The position numbers and the translations under genes are program-made. Below, piece after piece: positions 1-10,562 of a stretch of 64,000 bases of DNA; within the stretch, counting starts at the first letter, position 1, and every line of letters begins with the position of its first letter. Under the pieces are notes generated by a model that did not search any database, had not been told where the DNA came from, and worked only from the letters and a program-made list of their open reading frames with translations. The DNA is from Arthrobotrys musiformis (Eukaryota > Ascomycota > Orbiliomycetes > Orbiliales > Orbiliaceae), in NCBI GenBank assembly GCA_036971715.1, contig JAVHJL010000001.1, forward strand, positions 3,472,001 to 3,536,000, in the 5' to 3' direction.

Positions 1-2044
1 GAAAGAAGGTAACCAACCTCAACATCCTCCTTCCGGAGCACCTGCAACGCCCACTCCCGACTCCTATCCGCCATCCTCTTCGCCTCCGTATCATGTCTCG
101 GCACATACGCCCCGTCGCCCCCATCAACCCCCTTTTCCAACCCGGTAAAATACGTCATAAGCGCATACAAATCATCAAACCGATTATCCATCGGCGCAAA
201 ATGCACCCACTCGAAAAGCCGCTGATCGTGCCACTCCCTAAATATAGTGGATTTGATACCCATGCTCCTACTCTTCAAAAACGCATGCCACCGTCCGCTG
301 AACGAGTGTCCGTCTATATCCGCCAGGTACTTGAATCTAAAAGTTTCTTTAAATTCTAAGCTGGGCTTGGCAGATAACTTGTCGTCGAGGAAATGGCAGT
401 CCGGAACACACCAGAGGATTTGAGAGAATCCGACGTCCATTGTCATGTTTGCGTAGTGCGCCGGCCGGAGGTAGGTCGGTGTGTATTCCCCGCTGGTGTT
501 ATCCTCGCTCACGGCCTTCATGATCGTTACCTGCGTTTCGCCGAGTTTTGAGGAGTTGGTCAGGGCGACGAAGCGGTGGCGTTGGAGTCTTTGGTAGATA
601 TCAGCGTTTTGGACGCCGCCGGAGGTCACACCGCGCCAGACCATTGTGGAAGATTTCTGGTGCCAGGGGACGTCCTGTTCGTCGTTGTAGCCGTAGCGCG
701 CGTCGCCGGTGTCATAGTATTTGTTCGCTGGGAATAAAATATCGTTGTTGACGTTGACTTTACACTCTCCGAATATCGGGAGGAGTTTCCGTGTCGCAAT
801 CGTTGTGGAGGAACTAAAAAGGAAGCCGTGCAGGTTCGAAATCTGCGGGCCGACGGTGCAGAGGTCGGATGATAAGTTGAAGTTGCGGATAAACCCCCCC
901 ACTGGGTCTTTGTATTTATTCTCAACGTGCTTGACATCCAGCTCCGGTCTTCGGGCGTACGATTCTGGAGGACAAGCCTTGGAGGCTAGATCCATATACG
1001 GTCTACCGCTGTGATCGAAAAATCCCAAGTCGACATCCTTAAGGTCCTCGGGGGCGTCCCAGTCGGCCTTTGAAAATTCATTCACCGTCTCCGGATGTAG
1101 AACTCTAGACTTTTTCTCCACGGCGAGGCTGGCTTGGACTTCCTCCCACGGCGCGACCACTCGGGGTTCGTCGAGGTAGTTCATGGCGATATTGAGATCG
1201 GGCAGGTACGGTGCAGCCACCGCCAACATATCGGCAAATATCTTCGCCCGCCATGCGTCCGGGAAACTCGTTTCGGCGACTTTATTCCCTCTAACCTAGA
1301 AAAATAGTAAAAACCACCAACCGTCAGAACGCTAACAATATTCCGCATGTGCTGGACGAAACGGAGTGCTGACTTTTAGAATAGAGACCCTGCTATCCGC
1401 TGTATCCATGGCTTTGATCTTAGTCCTGATTTCTGCGGGTTTGATACCCCAGAACGGCCGTAAATCGTCCATGATCTGGTCGAAATCGTCGAAATTGACA
1501 CAATTTCGCTTTCTGGCGAATTGATACCACTATTTTACACCACCTTAGCGACTATCCCACAATATCATGCATACGGGGGGAGCGGGGAGGGCGGGGTTAC
1601 TTTGTCGAAGTTGGGCGGGGGATGTCGGCCATATTTCACACGGTACTTCTCGACCACCTGGGCGAACGTCCGGGGCTGCGCACGTCTGTAGCGATCGAAT
1701 TTCTTGAGCTGATTGCGCGTTAAGTCCACGATCGGGTGCTGGTCGAGTTCGTCGGGGAGGACGATGTCGTCGTCTACCAGGTTCGGGGGCTGCAATCAAT
1801 CCATTTAGCTTCATTTCCCGCCATATCGCAAAACACACACACACTACGAAATTAAAAAGCTATAAAGCCATACCTGAAAATAAGGGAAATCGCTTTTCTG
1901 CGCCTTCGGATTCGGCAGGGCGATTTTGGAAATCCGCCCGCGGACGTCGACGCCGGTCACGACGGCAAAATTGACGATGCACATGATGAAACCGACGAAG
2001 GCGAGCAGGAAGACCAGCCAGGGCCGGACCTCACCGGCGGCCAT
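1..2044 (-). CDS. GT90 (CAP10-like) glycosyltransferase, 3' end cut by window
   Basis: Fungal glycosyltransferase family 90 protein, related to CAP10/beta-xylosyltransferase-type enzymes that act in the secretory pathway on cell-wall or capsule glycans; the exact donor and acceptor cannot be read from sequence. Exons on the minus strand are 2044-1874, 1789-1601, 1529-1374 and 1295-1 (open to the edge), all phase 0, giving 603 or more residues. Residues about 8-30 form one hydrophobic segment, as expected for a type II Golgi protein. A GRHPPP motif lies near residue 110, and the GT90 core includes MVWRG and DGHSFSGRW followed by the conserved KSTIFREW stretch. The third intron uses the less usual donor GTCAGC, chosen because it restores VSILK-VRGNKV as in the family. 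The last residues before the edge are REDVEV; the true end lies outside the window. Confidence 0.85.
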
Positions 2045-2894
2045 AGCTGTGTGCTCTGTGCGGCGACCAAACCGGCGACTACAATGGGTATTATATTCGT
2101 GTGGGTGGTCGGGTTGGATTGGATTGGATCTCGACGGGGGGTGGTGGTTCCTTTGGCTGTTGGAAAAGTCTTGGTGCGTCTCGCCAGGAGAATGTTGCGT
2201 CGAGGGAGAACAGGTAGGTTTTGGCCCCTGTTCCGAGCTGCTTAAAGCCGACACGCGCGTGGGTCACGTGGCCCATACTTATATATAGACCACAGTGAAG
2301 TTTTATAAATATTATATTATATAAATAGGACAGGAGGATTGCTATGGGAATATATTATGGCCAGGAGAGTATATTATACTAGCAGTCAAGTTTGAGAAGT
2401 ACTTCCATGGATCCCACATATGGCTATATCTTATCTATACAGGCTGCTGGTTGAATTGGTCCCAAATATATGCTTGAGCGATATCATACCGGCATTGAAC
2501 TGCGCAGATGAGATATGAGGCACAGTATAAACCGACATGACATATACATAGATCTTCGTATTAGTGTTTCTGAGTTCCTATAGATATAGATCAGTTGGTG
2601 TATAGAGAATTCGAACATTGCATAATATCGAGTAGACGTTGTGGCTGACATAAGCATCCAGGTCGATATCGCCAAGACGCGACATCAGCCACATAATATG
2701 CCACACACCAGCCACGAAACATCCGCCGAAAAGTCTTGGCGCGAACAACCTCCGACGTCTCGTTCCCACAGCCCAATTGCAACTCGATTAATTATAATCC
2801 AACATCACCGAAATCCTCCCTCGACGACGACAATCACCGGCGCCTCCCACCGGAAAACAGCAGGGTACCTCCGACTCCCGTTCCACCCCCCACA
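2045..2894. other. Divergent intergenic region
   Basis: This 850-base gap separates the start of the GT90 gene on the minus strand from the start of the probable complex I subunit on the plus strand, so it should hold both promoters. It is AT-rich around 2290-2400. I see no conserved coding potential, RNA gene or repeat; the ORFs here are low-complexity. Confidence 0.6.
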
Positions 2895-3243
2895 ATGAGC
2901 TCAATCGCCTTCTACGCCTTCTTCGGTACTTCCCTCCCTCCATAACATATCCCTTCCTCCATGAATCCCACTAACGGAATACATACCAGGCGCCGCAACC
3001 CGCTTCATGCAACTGGGCATCCAAAAGCGTCCCCACTACCTCCCCTCCGAAGCAGTAGCCTACCCGCTCTACATGTCCGTCTGCGTCGGGATCGGACTCT
3101 GGCTCGACAGCGTCGAAGACAAACACATGGCTCTCCTGCAGGACAGAAAGAAGCTGTTGATCGAAAAGAGAGCGCGGAGGGAAGAGGAATTCAAGGCTTT
3201 TGCCAGGGATCACATGACCCCCGCCAGCGACTCGCATTCGTGA
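2895..3243 (+). CDS. Probable mitochondrial complex I accessory subunit (NUXM-like)
   Basis: Two exons, 2895-2925 and 2990-3243, encode 94 residues starting MSSIAFYAFFG. The short hydrophobic N-terminus, the ATRFMQLGIQKRP motif, a second hydrophobic stretch (about residues 36-55) and a basic helical C-terminus resemble the small fungal NADH:ubiquinone oxidoreductase accessory subunit called NUXM in Yarrowia and Neurospora. Such subunits sit in the membrane arm of complex I in the inner mitochondrial membrane. The intron (2926-2989) is 64 bases, GT-AG, and splits a Gly codon. The identification rests on motif memory only and could be wrong at the family level; the gene model itself is well supported because the frame is restored exactly and ends in a stop. 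Confidence 0.6.
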
Positions 3244-3853
3244 TTTAGATAAAGTCGGGTTGGAAGGGTGTGTGTGGGATTTTTTGTATATTTTTTGCTT
3301 CCTCTGTGGAATTATTCACCATCTAGAGAGAGATTATGGTTTCGAAGAGGTCTGAATTGGCGATAGTGGAAGGGGGGTTTTTTTTATACATATGGAAAAG
3401 ACGGAAAGAAAAGGGAATAAAACCCATCCATTGGCTTCTGCTTAGCGACTTCCTTATTTCTTCTTCGTTGGATGGCAGATTCTGCTGTTAACGTTGTACA
3501 TATATCCAATGTCATTTTGGGGGTTCTTATATTCAAGGAATCTACAATATACCCTGAAGCAAATAATATTGCTAAGCCTATAAGCAAGTAGGACCAGTGA
3601 AAATTGAACATTTGGCCCACGAAACAAAATAGATAAGGGTAATAAAACACAGGGGCAGTAATTATGATGATGATATGGGTGAGATATTAGTAACGGGTAG
3701 TGCCAGCGGAGAGAAATATTTTTCAATACAAAAAAATAAACCGAATCATCCAACTTGCTCCAGCTCCGGCTCTTGCGGGTATCCAGCAATGGGTATAAGG
3801 TATCAAGACTCATTGCTATTTTTCTCCTCCTGCTCCTCTACCTTCCCACCCCC
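3244..3853. other. Convergent 3' intergenic region
   Basis: This stretch lies between two genes that converge, so it holds their 3' UTRs and terminators. A, T and GA-rich runs are present. No coding sequence or structured element is apparent. Confidence 0.5.
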
Positions 3854-5163
3854 CTATTCCCGTTTTACAAACGGGGAGCCCCCACCAACTATACCCCCCA
3901 AGTCGCCCGCATAGTTATTAGACCAGTCCCTCATTCTCGGATTATAACTACCCGGCCCCTCAAGATAATGCATTTCTCCATCCGGGCCGGGTGCGAACAT
4001 CTTGACAAAAGGTTGACCATTCCCACGCGCTGTACCGGATGACCCGCCACCCCCGTTGCTCCACGTCATCTCCCACCCCGGAGAAGGCTTCCAAACATAA
4101 TCCGGATTGGCATTCTTGAGATGATCCGGAACTTTGTCCAGTGCATCTTGATAATCTTCTACCGTGACCTCACGGAATCTTGGGGGTTGTTGCATTTCGA
4201 ACACGCAATAGCAACCTATTCAAAACGCAGTTATACAATTTACACCAGTTAGTCATAAATTTATAAAAAAAAAAAACATAAAACATCAATCATAGAACTT
4301 TTTTTTTTTTCCTTACCACAGCACACTGGTGGTCCGGGGTACGAGATAGTCAAGCAAGGTCAAAGTTATCTAAATATCAAGCCGGGGCAAAAGAAGCCCC
4401 CGTCGGGCTGGGGAAAGGGTGGCTTACCTATCCACAGTTCACACATCCTTGGATATTCATTAAGGCAGTGCCTCGATCCTGCAACTGCTACACGAGTACT
4501 AGCGGTTCGGGGTGGCGCACGAATGCGTCCCGTCTGGGGATCGCATTCACACGCCCTACATTTGGCAAGCCAAAGCCAAGCTCGATTTAATACCACACTT
4601 CTGGCCACCCCGTCTTCGGCACTGAAGTGTGGCCGTTCCATGGGGCCCCCACGCACCCTAAAGGTTAACATTGGATAATTGCTCGGATCGTCATCCATTG
4701 CCCTTAGTTGGTTGACTGTTGGGCAATGAACATCGCTAGTGGTCCTGTAAAATATGTTTGGGTTGATAGGACCGTCGGTTCGCTTTGCCGGGCTGATACC
4801 GTCGCTCGTCTTTGACTTCTCCAGCGCCAGCGCTTGGGGGCTTTCGTTGCTTATCTCCACCGGAGTAGTAGCCGACCCCGCCGGAATGGTGCTTTTGTCG
4901 ATGCCAGATGCCCTGGACTCTACCGCAGTGGGGATCGATGGTAAGGTTGGATTTGGGGAGGTAAGGTTGAGAAACGGGGTTTTAAGGTTTGATATTGAAG
5001 TTGGGTGGGATGCTGGAGGATATCTAGGAGGAACGATCCCATTTGTAGTGGTGGCGGTGTCTGCAATCTCCGAAAGAGGCACCGCTAATGCATTCGCAAT
5101 TAGAGGAGAGAAAGCGATGGACAGGACTAGGCCCAGGAACTTGAGGCTACAGCCCGAAGCCAT
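3854..5163 (-). CDS. Secreted Ser/Thr/Pro-rich protein with Cys-containing tail
   Basis: Two exons, 5163-4428 and 4215-3854, give 365 residues. The start at 5163 is preferred because it begins with MASGCS followed by a hydrophobic signal-peptide core; an in-frame Met 21 codons upstream (5226) would place charged and aromatic residues before the signal and lies in a repeat-derived sequence. After the signal comes a long Ser/Thr/Pro-rich stretch, then a KR dibasic pair, then a region with CRACEC, a GSRHCLNEY segment, MCELWIG and CYC. The 212-base intron (4427-4216) is long for this window and contains an A-run and T-run. The C-terminus after residue 250 is Gly/Pro-rich and hydrophilic. I recognise no family. 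A secreted or wall-associated protein is likely; an effector role is speculation. Confidence 0.65.
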
Positions 5164-5939
5164 TGACCTCAGATAAATAAATAAATCCAAGGTATTGAAG
5201 AAACAAATATTAATTCCGAGCTTCAAACTACAAAGCTTTAAAGGCTGGAGAAGACATTAGAAGGAAAGGAGTATACTAATGAGATATGCGAGATAATACT
5301 TAGCCTGGCCGCCTGTGAATATGCTAAGTAGCTAGGCGTCTCTCACATATATATAGGCACACCTATATTATCAGGAACTGGCTATGTATGTACGTCCCGT
5401 GCTAGGAGAAAGGTGTTTTTGAATACCGTTGTGATCAGAATTCTAGGACGCTTAAGCGCTTCACCTAATACCGTTGGAATATGCATTATCGTTATACATT
5501 TAGTCTGGTTTACGAGACAAACGTATATACCTTACATGGGAAATTAATCCTATATATAGGAGGTTTATGCATTATCGGTCTCGTACCCAGATTCCTACGT
5601 ATAACCGCAGGAAAAAACAACGACTTTAATTTTTCCAGGCAGTTCGATCGTTTCGATCTGAAGTTGGTTCTCGATATCGATGCTAATTCTAGATCTTGTA
5701 TATGTGTTAATTGTGTTGGATGTTGTTTTTCCCATTTGGGACCGGCATCTCGTCGTGCAACCAACAGCTATCAACTTCAACTGGACAGCTTCATGAAACG
5801 TAACGATCCTCGCCGCAAACCTTCACGATCACGACTTCAGAATTGCATTGAACCCCCGCCACCCCCCTGAAAATACAAAAAACACAAGGGCACCCAACCG
5901 AAATCTCGAGGAGCAGATCAGGTTCGACAGGCAGTCGAG
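5164..5939. other. Divergent intergenic region containing a dispersed repeat
   Basis: Promoter region shared by the secreted-protein gene (minus) and the Trs31 gene (plus). The first 130 bases match a second copy near 8.9 kb (see the repeat entries). The rest is AT-rich with no supported gene; the 129-codon ORF at 5481-5870 has no recognisable composition. Confidence 0.5.
5170..5296. repeat. Dispersed repeat copy A
   Basis: This segment shares ordered blocks with 8888-8997: a run of AAATAAATAAATCC, then AGGTATT followed by AAGAAACA, then GAGCTTCAAAC, and finally AATGAGATATGCGAG. Spacing between the blocks differs by small insertions. It lies directly upstream of the start codon of the secreted-protein gene. 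It could be an old insertion or a duplicated promoter/5' UTR. Confidence 0.7.
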
Positions 5940-6690
5940 ATGAATCGAGATCCTTCGCCGTTTCGTACAGCTTCGACAGCGTCCACCGCCACCTCCCCCA
6001 CGCCGAAATATGCCAACTTGACCGCATCCACCAACCTCCGCTACTCACTCACGCGGAAGTCGATCTATGACCGCCACTTGAACCGCACCAAGACTTCGGA
6101 GCTCTCCAAGTCGGCCTTTGCCTTCCTCTTCGGCGAGATGGTACAATATGCCCAGAAGAAGGTCTACGGTGTTCAGGATCTTGAGAAAAAGTATACAACA
6201 TATAGCCCCCCCTTCCAACATTTCCCCCAGTCCAACATAGTGAACTAACTGCCCTTCTAGACTCAACCTGCATGGTTATGCCGTCGGCCAACGCTTCCTC
6301 GAACTCCTCCTCTGGCGAGACGGCCGCACGGCAAAGCGGGAAACCAGGATCCTCGGAATCCTCCAATTCATCTCCCACCAGCTCTACCGCGCCATCTTCC
6401 AAAAACAAGCCGACACTCTCGAGAAAGTCCGGGAGAACGAAGATGAATACATGATCTCTGACAACGATCCCGTCGTGAACACGTACATCAGCGTGCCCAA
6501 GGAGATGAGCCAGCTGAACTGCGGGGCGTTTATCGCGGGGATCATAGAGGCCGTGTTGGACGGGCATTGCTTTCCGGCCAAGGTGACGGCGCATACGGCG
6601 CCTAATGAGATGTGGCCGGGACGGACGGTGTTTTTGATCAAATTCGAGCCAGAGGTGCTGGAACGGGAGGCGTTGAGGGTTGGTAGCTAG
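5940..6690 (+). CDS. trs31: TRAPP complex subunit Trs31/TRAPPC5
   Basis: Encodes a Bet3-family subunit of the TRAPP tethering complexes, which act as the exchange factor for Ypt1/Rab1 in ER-Golgi and autophagy traffic. Exons 5940-6190 and 6261-6690 give 226 residues. A Ser/Thr/Pro-rich N-terminal tail of about 30 residues, usual in fungal Trs31, precedes the conserved SIYDRHLNRTKTSELSKSAF region; the second exon has GYAVGQRFLELL, then ISVPKEMSQLNCGAFIAG and a C-terminal strand ending LIKFEPEV. The intron splits a Lys codon, uses GTATAC and CTAG, and is 70 bases. The gene converges with MFAP1. Confidence 0.92.
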
Positions 6691-7070
6691 TTCGCCATGA
6701 ATTCCGTGGTCTCCTGAGACTACTGGAAGCTACCTACTGAGACTTTTACTTGTGGCCCGCCGGTGCCTATAACGAGGCTAATGGACGCTTCGTGGGAGGC
6801 TGGGTACGAGGCTTTATATATCGTTACTCACTGGCTGTTGTACTGTGTGGGGTTTAGCGATTTGCATTTTCTGGCGTTATACGGAGTTTCACGCGGTCTA
6901 TAGTATACCTGTCACTCATATCTATATCTATCGATTGGAAGATTTATATATATCCTGATACAGCCCGGAATTCTTGTTGGAGCTTGGTATTTTACTAGTG
7001 TACAGTTTCATATCTGGTATCATATGCAGAAAACACTTCAGCAGGTCCTCGAAAGGAAACCAGCTGGGGG
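6691..7070. other. Convergent 3' intergenic region
   Basis: Lies between the 3' ends of Trs31 and MFAP1. It is AT-rich after 6900 and has no recognisable feature beyond likely polyadenylation regions. Confidence 0.5.
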
Positions 7071-8615
7071 CTAAGTATCAATCTTCCGTCGCTTTTCGTC
7101 GAGGTGGACATCGTCGCCACCGCGCTTTCTTTCGGTTTTATCATCCCAGCGGGATTTATATGTTGATCCTCCTCCTCCCTTGTCGCCGCCGCCATGACGG
7201 TCTTCTCTATCGTGATCTGATCTCCTCCCATCGCGTCTGGAGTCGTATTCTCGGTCTCTTCTGTCATCGTAGCGATCTCTTCGGGGACTCCTTGAACGGT
7301 CTCTCCGCCTGTAATCGTCGTCTCTTCTCCTGTCGCCTCCAGGACGGTAGCTATCCCCGTCTTTTCTATCGTCCCGTCTGTCACCTCTCCTATCATCTCT
7401 CCTATCGTCTCTCCTATCGTCTCCCCTTCTATCCCTACCTCCCGGATTTCTTGTATCCCCTTCCCCTCGCTCTGCCCCCCTCTTCTCCCTCTCCCTATCC
7501 GACATGAACCTCTCATCCCTCACCCCCTTTAAATCCTCAAACTTCTTCGGCTTCCTCATCGCCTGCCCGGCAAACCCATACCCTTCCTCCCTCCCCAAGT
7601 TCGTAGTATCCTCAGCAGCCAAATGCGTCCACTTGGTCCTCCCCCTCTTCCCCAACTGATCCAAACTCCTAACCTGCAGCGCCTTCGGCAACAAATCCAA
7701 ATTCACAACCTCATCCTCCACCTTGGCCGTCGCATAACTCCTCGTCATAACCTCACTCTCATCATCCTGGTAGAAGGCACCTTTGTGGTAGAATTTCTGC
7801 ATATACCCCATTTTCCCCTTTTTATCCTGCGCCTCCTGTCGTTGCTTCGCCACGAATTCGAGGTCGGATTTTAGGCGTTCGTCTGTATCCATCGCCCTCC
7901 TGGCCTCGATTTCCTCGCGTTCCTTTTCCATTTTTTCGATGGCATCGCGGGAACGTTTTATTCTGAGGAGTTCGCGGAGTTTCCATGCTGCACGTTCGGA
8001 TGCGGGATCGAGGTCGTCTGTGTCGTCTGGGGGTTCGGTGTAGGTTACGTCCGTATCCAGGGATTTTTTGGAACGGGCGTTTTTCTCGACTGCCTCGCGA
8101 CGGATGGCGGATTCGACGAGATTGTGGGCTTCGGCTTTTCTTTGTGATATTGATGGTGTGGAGGAGGGGTCCGGTTGATCCTGCAGGTTACGTTTTGATT
8201 TCGGGATGAATGTCGGGCGGAGGAGTTTCCGTCGCGGGGCTTCGTCTTCTGATGATTCTTCTGAGGATTCTTCTGATGAGGATTCGTAGTCGCCCGAGGG
8301 GGCTGGTCGTGATGGTTTTGAATCTTTGTCCTCTTCCTCTTCCTCTTCCTCCTCCTCTTCTTCTTCATCTTCATCCTCGGAGGAGGACTCGTCACTCCCC
8401 TTCTGGAACGTCTGGTTCAAATCCACCCTCTGCAATCCGGTCGATATAATAGTCCCAGCCTGCCTCGGCGCCGGCTTCTCAACCTCAACCTCTTCCTCCT
8501 CCTCCTCTTCCCCATCCTCATCCCCAGATTCTTCAGATCGATCACCGGGTAACGGTTTCCCCGCGCGATAACGCGCCGGACGGACCGGATTCGCAGTCAT
8601 ACGTTTCGGCGGCAT
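7071..8615 (-). CDS. Spliceosomal protein MFAP1-like
   Basis: A single 514-residue exon. MFAP1 (Spp381-like in yeast) is a spliceosomal B-complex protein needed for activation of pre-mRNA splicing. The N-terminal half holds several Glu/Asp/Ser runs separated by the conserved RVDLNQTF motif (about residue 65). The conserved C-terminal MFAP1 domain follows, with ARRAMDTDERLKSDLEFV, KMGYMQKFYHKGAFYQDD and KWTHLAAEDTT (about residues 235-350). Beyond it lies a tail of about 150 residues dominated by Arg-Asp and Arg-Arg-Asp repeats (DRRDDRRDD type) and RS dipeptides. Such a tail is missing from metazoan MFAP1 as I recall it, and may work like an RS domain. The gene has no intron, unlike most neighbours. 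Confidence 0.9.
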   Translation of the reverse strand: MPPKRMTANPVRPARYRAGKPLPGDRSEESGDEDGEEEEEEEVEVEKPAPRQAGTIISTGLQRVDLNQTFQKGSDESSSEDEDEEEEEEEEEEEEDKDSKPSRPAPSGDYESSSEESSEESSEDEAPRRKLLRPTFIPKSKRNLQDQPDPSSTPSISQRKAEAHNLVESAIRREAVEKNARSKKSLDTDVTYTEPPDDTDDLDPASERAAWKLRELLRIKRSRDAIEKMEKEREEIEARRAMDTDERLKSDLEFVAKQRQEAQDKKGKMGYMQKFYHKGAFYQDDESEVMTRSYATAKVEDEVVNLDLLPKALQVRSLDQLGKRGRTKWTHLAAEDTTNLGREEGYGFAGQAMRKPKKFEDLKGVRDERFMSDREREKRGAERGEGDTRNPGGRDRRGDDRRDDRRDDRRGDRRDDRKDGDSYRPGGDRRRDDDYRRRDRSRSPRRDRYDDRRDREYDSRRDGRRSDHDREDRHGGGDKGGGGSTYKSRWDDKTERKRGGDDVHLDEKRRKIDT

Positions 8616-9523
8616 GGTTGGTTGTGATGAAAAGGTTGGTAGTCAACCATCGCAAGGTTTCGCGTGGTCTTGGTCCTTAGCTACGCCACAGCCGCCAAAC
8701 GCCAAACTAAAATTCCTAACAGCTATCAAAAGGAATGCAGATAAAACAGCCATGTTGCATCACCAGCATTCCAACCATCCACGCTCCTTGAGCGGGTAGT
8801 TACTTAAGTATGTATAATCTTATCCAACAAATAAAATTACCTATTCTACGACACTCACTATCTACAAATCCTCAGACAAAAAATAACTAGAATAAATAAA
8901 TAAATAAATCCGAGGTATTAAAGAAACACATTATGAGCTTCAAACCGAAATAAAGAATAAAAGAAGTTAAAAAAAAGGGTAATGAGATATGCGAGGGAAT
9001 AACCATCAATGCGATCTGTAGACAAGAACTCCATGCCGGCCAATCAAAAGGAAAGTCACAAGGAAAAACAGAAAAAATTAACCCTACAGGAATCCTCCTT
9101 CCACCAAGAATGAATAACCATCCGTCTCTGCAGAAAAAGGTATGAAGCGAATGCTTGCCGATGCCGATGCTTTCAGATGCACAGTGGATGCCGTCTCCAA
9201 AAATCCCAAACTTCGCACATTATATCGCAAGGGAAAACGGCAAGTAAAAGCCAGAAGGAAAGAAAAAAGAAAAAGAAAAAAGAAAGAAAAAGAACCGAAA
9301 TTAATTTGTACAACTTTTTACTCCATCCTTCTCTACCCAAATCGATGCCCCCATTCCTACCATCTCTTACAGTTTTGTCGGGGGAAAAAAGATGCTTGTT
9401 TGTGTATGTTGTGTTCGGTCGTATCATTATAGTCATTATATGGTTTTTTTGGGCGTTAAACGGTGAAGGAAGAGGAAGAAGGACGAGTCAAAAAGTAAAA
9501 CTCGAAACAACAACAGCGGCCGT
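8616..9523. other. Intergenic region with repeat copy B
   Basis: Contains the MFAP1 promoter and the 3' UTR of Chs7, which lies on the same strand. Between them, at 8888-8997, is the second copy of the dispersed repeat. A purine-rich AAG/AAAG run occupies about 9250-9295. No gene is supported. Confidence 0.5.
8888..8997. repeat. Dispersed repeat copy B
   Basis: Partner of 5170-5296, in the same orientation. It keeps the same four blocks in order (AAATAAATAAATCC, AGGTATT..AAGAAACA, GAGCTTCAAAC, AATGAGATATGCGAG), with about 15 bases fewer between blocks. Flanks on both sides are unrelated to copy A, so homology ends sharply near 8997. Confidence 0.7.
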
Positions 9524-10562
9524 CTAATAGTACTGATAAGCGCTCGATCGTGTTCCCGGTGGGTGGAATTCGGGTTCGTAGGTGCTGTGGAACTTGGACT
9601 CGTCCATGAGTGGCTCCTTGACTTCGAAGTTCTGGCTGGCGACGGAGAACTCCAAGTCTTCCTTGGTGATAGAATCCCAGTACTATTCCAAATATCAGTA
9701 AATCATTCCTGTAGTATAAGTAAAAGAGAGAAGAAGAAAAACATACCTTGTACACCATCATAACCCCCAACAAATTACAAATAGTAGCAAAGAAAACACC
9801 ATCAAGATAATGATTCACAGAATTGCAAATCTTATCGCTGAGAGCATAGAGCAAGACCTGACCGACGACGAAGAACAAGATTCCGAAAAGGATATCACCG
9901 AGTGGCCATCGGTCCTGGAGAGTGTTCAAAACCAACAAGATTTGCGAGGCGATGTAGACGAGCAAGAAGACGGCGTTCAAAATGTACAAGACGACGAAGA
10001 GTCCTATCGTCTTGGTCGGTCCTAGACCCGCCCATCCCTTGAAAGTCGCCAAAGCCACGGCACCAGTGATCAGGAACATGAGAACCGACGAAAGCCTGAG
10101 CAACCAGATCGATAACCTCGTTCCGTCTTCATACAGTTGAAAGCCGACGAATCCGTTGATCATTAAACACCAGCAGAGAGCAGATATCATCCCACTCTGC
10201 ACGGCGACAAAGTAAAGGTAAACCTGCGAACCAACGGGTATAACTCCGGCATCAAGACATAACGAAACAGCGGTGAGTGCCATGAAGAGGTAGAAGAACG
10301 TTGTGATTTCTTTCCTGCCGACGGCTGTGAATTTTGATCTAACGTGGATCAACATGATAGCTGTCATGATTAACGAGACGATGTGGATGAAATCGGAAGC
10401 GCCCTGGAAAATGATCGTATTGGCCAGTTCGATGCTTCTGGAGTAGCATTCTGCTTCGATGCCGATGGTTGCAATTGTGCTCTTTTGGCCGTAAGGTCCG
10501 ATCAGCGAGCACAGCGGCAAGCTGACCTTGGCACATATCTGGTCGAAGTCTCCGAACCCCAT
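9524..10562 (-). CDS. chs7: Chitin synthase export chaperone Chs7
   Basis: ER membrane chaperone required for folding and ER exit of chitin synthase Chs3. Exons 10562-9747 and 9682-9524 give 324 residues. The N-terminus MGFGDFDQICAKVSLPLCSL is the hallmark of the family, followed by seven predicted membrane segments (first near residue 50, last near 265). Splicing the 64-base intron changes frame and replaces a spurious read-through with YWDSITKEDLEF and a terminus ending in AYQYY, which is the expected Chs7 end. The cytosolic tail after the last membrane segment is about 50 residues. A 951-base intergenic region precedes the start. Confidence 0.93.

Noticed and set aside
4754..5176. 140-codon plus-strand ORF
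   Set aside because: Lies antisense to the secreted-protein gene, whose signal peptide and codon pattern are on the minus strand.
6049..6594. 181-codon minus-strand ORF
   Set aside because: Mirror of the Trs31 exon 2; the plus strand encodes conserved Trs31 motifs.
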